Positions 14,322 through 15,358 of a DNA stretch of 15,358 nucleotides are shown here, piece after piece. A program made the position numbers and the translations under genes. Each line of letters begins with the position of its first letter. The stretch's first letter is position 1. Under the pieces are notes generated by a model. That model ran no database searches. It saw only the letters and a program-made list of their open reading frames with translations, and was not told the DNA's origin. Source of the DNA: an uncultured Microbacteriaceae bacterium (GTDB taxonomy: Bacteria > Actinomycetota > Actinomycetes > Actinomycetales > Microbacteriaceae); contig CAMLMQ010000053.1 of assembly GCA_946481135.1 (NCBI GenBank), positions 1-15,358 of the forward strand, given 5' to 3'.

Positions 14322-15358
14322 CCCGCGGCGCGGTCGCCGACCCGCTGACCGACGACGGCGGAGACACCGTCCTGGCGCATCGAGACGCCGTAGAGGGCGT
14401 CGGCGATCTCCATCGTGCGCTTCTGGTGCGTGATCACGATGAGCTGCGAGTCGCTGCGCAGGTCTTCCATGACGGTCAGCAGTCGCCCGAGGTTCGCGTC
14501 GTCGAGCGCCGCCTCGACCTCGTCCATGATGTAGAACGGGCTCGGCCGCGCCTTGAAGATCGACACCAGCATGGCGACGGCCGTCAGCGACCGCTCGCCG
14601 CCCGAGAGCAACGAGAGCCGCTTGACCTTCTTGCCGGGCGGCCGGGCCTCGACGTCGACGCCGGTGGTGAGCATGTTGTCCGGGTCGGTGAGGATCAGCC
14701 GTCCCTCACCGCCAGGGAAGAGCCGGCCGAACACGCCCTCGAACTCCCGCGCGGTGTCCCAGTACGCCTCGGTGAAGACCTGTTCGACCCGCTCGTCGAC
14801 CTCCTTCACCACCTGCAGCAGATCGGCACGGGTCTTCTTCAGGTCCTCCAGCTGCTCGCTGAGGAACTTGTGCCGCTCCTCCAGCGCCGCGAACTCCTCC
14901 AGCGCCAGCGGATTGACCTTGCCGAGCTGCTGGTACGCCCGCTCGGCCGCCCTGAGCCGCTTCTCCTGCTCGGCGCGGTGGAACGTCCTCGGCTGGTTGC
15001 GGGGATGCTCCGGGTCCTCCGGCAGCTCCTCCCCCTCCGCCGGCGGTGACGGCGGTACGAGCTGGTCGGGCCCGTACTCCGCGATCAGCCCTTCCGGTTC
15101 GACGCCCAGCTCCTCCAGCGCCTTGGTCTCGAGTTGCTCGATCCGCATCCGCTTCTCGGCGCCGAGCACCTCGCCCCGGTGCACGGAGTCGGTCAGCTTG
15201 TCCAGCTCCGCCTTCAGGCCGCGCCCCTGGTCACGGGCGTGCGCGAGCTCCTGCTCACGGCGTGCCTTGGCCGCGTCGGCGGCGGTGCGTTCCCGCTCCG
15301 CGCGGGCGAGGGAGACCTCGACGTGCCGGAGCAGCTGTCGGGCACCGCCTTCACCGCG
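14318..15358 (-). CDS. smc: Chromosome segregation protein SMC, C-terminal 346 residues (5' end outside the window)
   Basis: SMC is the ATP-driven DNA-looping subunit of condensin. The visible part starts in the last section of the C-terminal coiled coil (Arg/Glu/Ala-rich, 15358 to about 15130), passes through a Pro-rich linker (about 15000-15060), and enters the ATPase head. Head motifs are [11 protein letters not shown], the ABC signature [14 protein letters not shown] (near 14600), Walker B and D-loop [13 protein letters not shown] (near 14530), and the switch His in [17 protein letters not shown]. The frame is open to the right edge, so the gene is cut by the window, not broken. Its TAA stop is formed by the same TTAA (14318-14321) that supplies the ROK stop on the other strand. 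Usual neighbours such as ftsY or rnc would lie further along and are not seen. Its presence beside a sugar locus has no functional meaning that I can see. Confidence 0.95.
   Translation of the reverse strand, partial: RGEGGARQLLRHVEVSLARAERERTAADAAKARREQELAHARDQGRGLKAELDKLTDSVHRGEVLGAEKRMRIEQLETKALEELGVEPEGLIAEYGPDQLVPPSPPAEGEELPEDPEHPRNQPRTFHRAEQEKRLRAAERAYQQLGKVNPLALEEFAALEERHKFLSEQLEDLKKTRADLLQVVKEVDERVEQVFTEAYWDTAREFEGVFGRLFPGGEGRLILTDPDNMLTTGVDVEARPPGKKVKRLSLLSGGERSLTAVAMLVSIFKARPSPFYIMDEVEAALDDANLGRLLTVMEDLRSDSQLIVITHQKRTMEIADALYGVSMRQDGVSAVVGQRVGDRAAG

Overview
The window is high-GC DNA, densely coded on both strands, from an actinobacterium. GC-ending codons, GTG starts, lipoprotein and ABC-importer architecture, and the C-terminal wording of the SMC protein (compared from memory with Micrococcales proteins) suggest the family Microbacteriaceae. 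That placement is inference. No RNA genes, insertion sequences, CRISPR arrays or gene-free stretches over 300 bases were found.

Layout from left to right. (1) A GH13 alpha-glucosidase on the minus strand (1-1616) runs off the left edge. Behind it lies a LacI-type regulator (1715-2728, minus). Divergent from lacI is a translationally coupled plus-strand pair: an LLM-class flavin oxidoreductase (2833-3804) and a trehalose-synthase-like GH13 enzyme (3801-5459). Direct repeats of CGCAAGA with a 10-base period occur both in front of the alpha-glucosidase and in the lacI/oxidoreductase gap, so they look like the LacI operator. (2) A tight minus-strand operon reads from right to left: sugar-binding lipoprotein (11700-12992), two CUT1 permeases (10711-11670, 9863-10711), a compact GH15 glucoamylase-like enzyme (8766-9863), a GH66 dextranase-like enzyme (7150-8769), and probably an unrecognised exported polytopic membrane protein (5464-7113). 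Four-base or one-base overlaps or short gaps join most of these genes. (3) A ROK-family regulator (13170-14321, plus) is divergent from the lipoprotein gene. The 177-base gap holds two facing promoters that share one palindrome. (4) The C-terminal 346 residues of the chromosome-condensation ATPase SMC (minus) run off the right edge. Its stop codon overlaps the ROK stop.

Together the genes look like an alpha-glucan utilisation locus specialised for alpha-1,6-linked glucose. The importer would bring in isomalto- or cyclo-isomalto-oligosaccharides. The GH66 enzyme, which lacks a signal peptide, would cut or open them in the cytoplasm, and the compact GH15 and GH13 enzymes would release glucose. 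No ATPase gene is present, so the importer probably borrows a shared MsiK-type ATPase. Substrates are inferred from families and gene order, not shown by the sequence.
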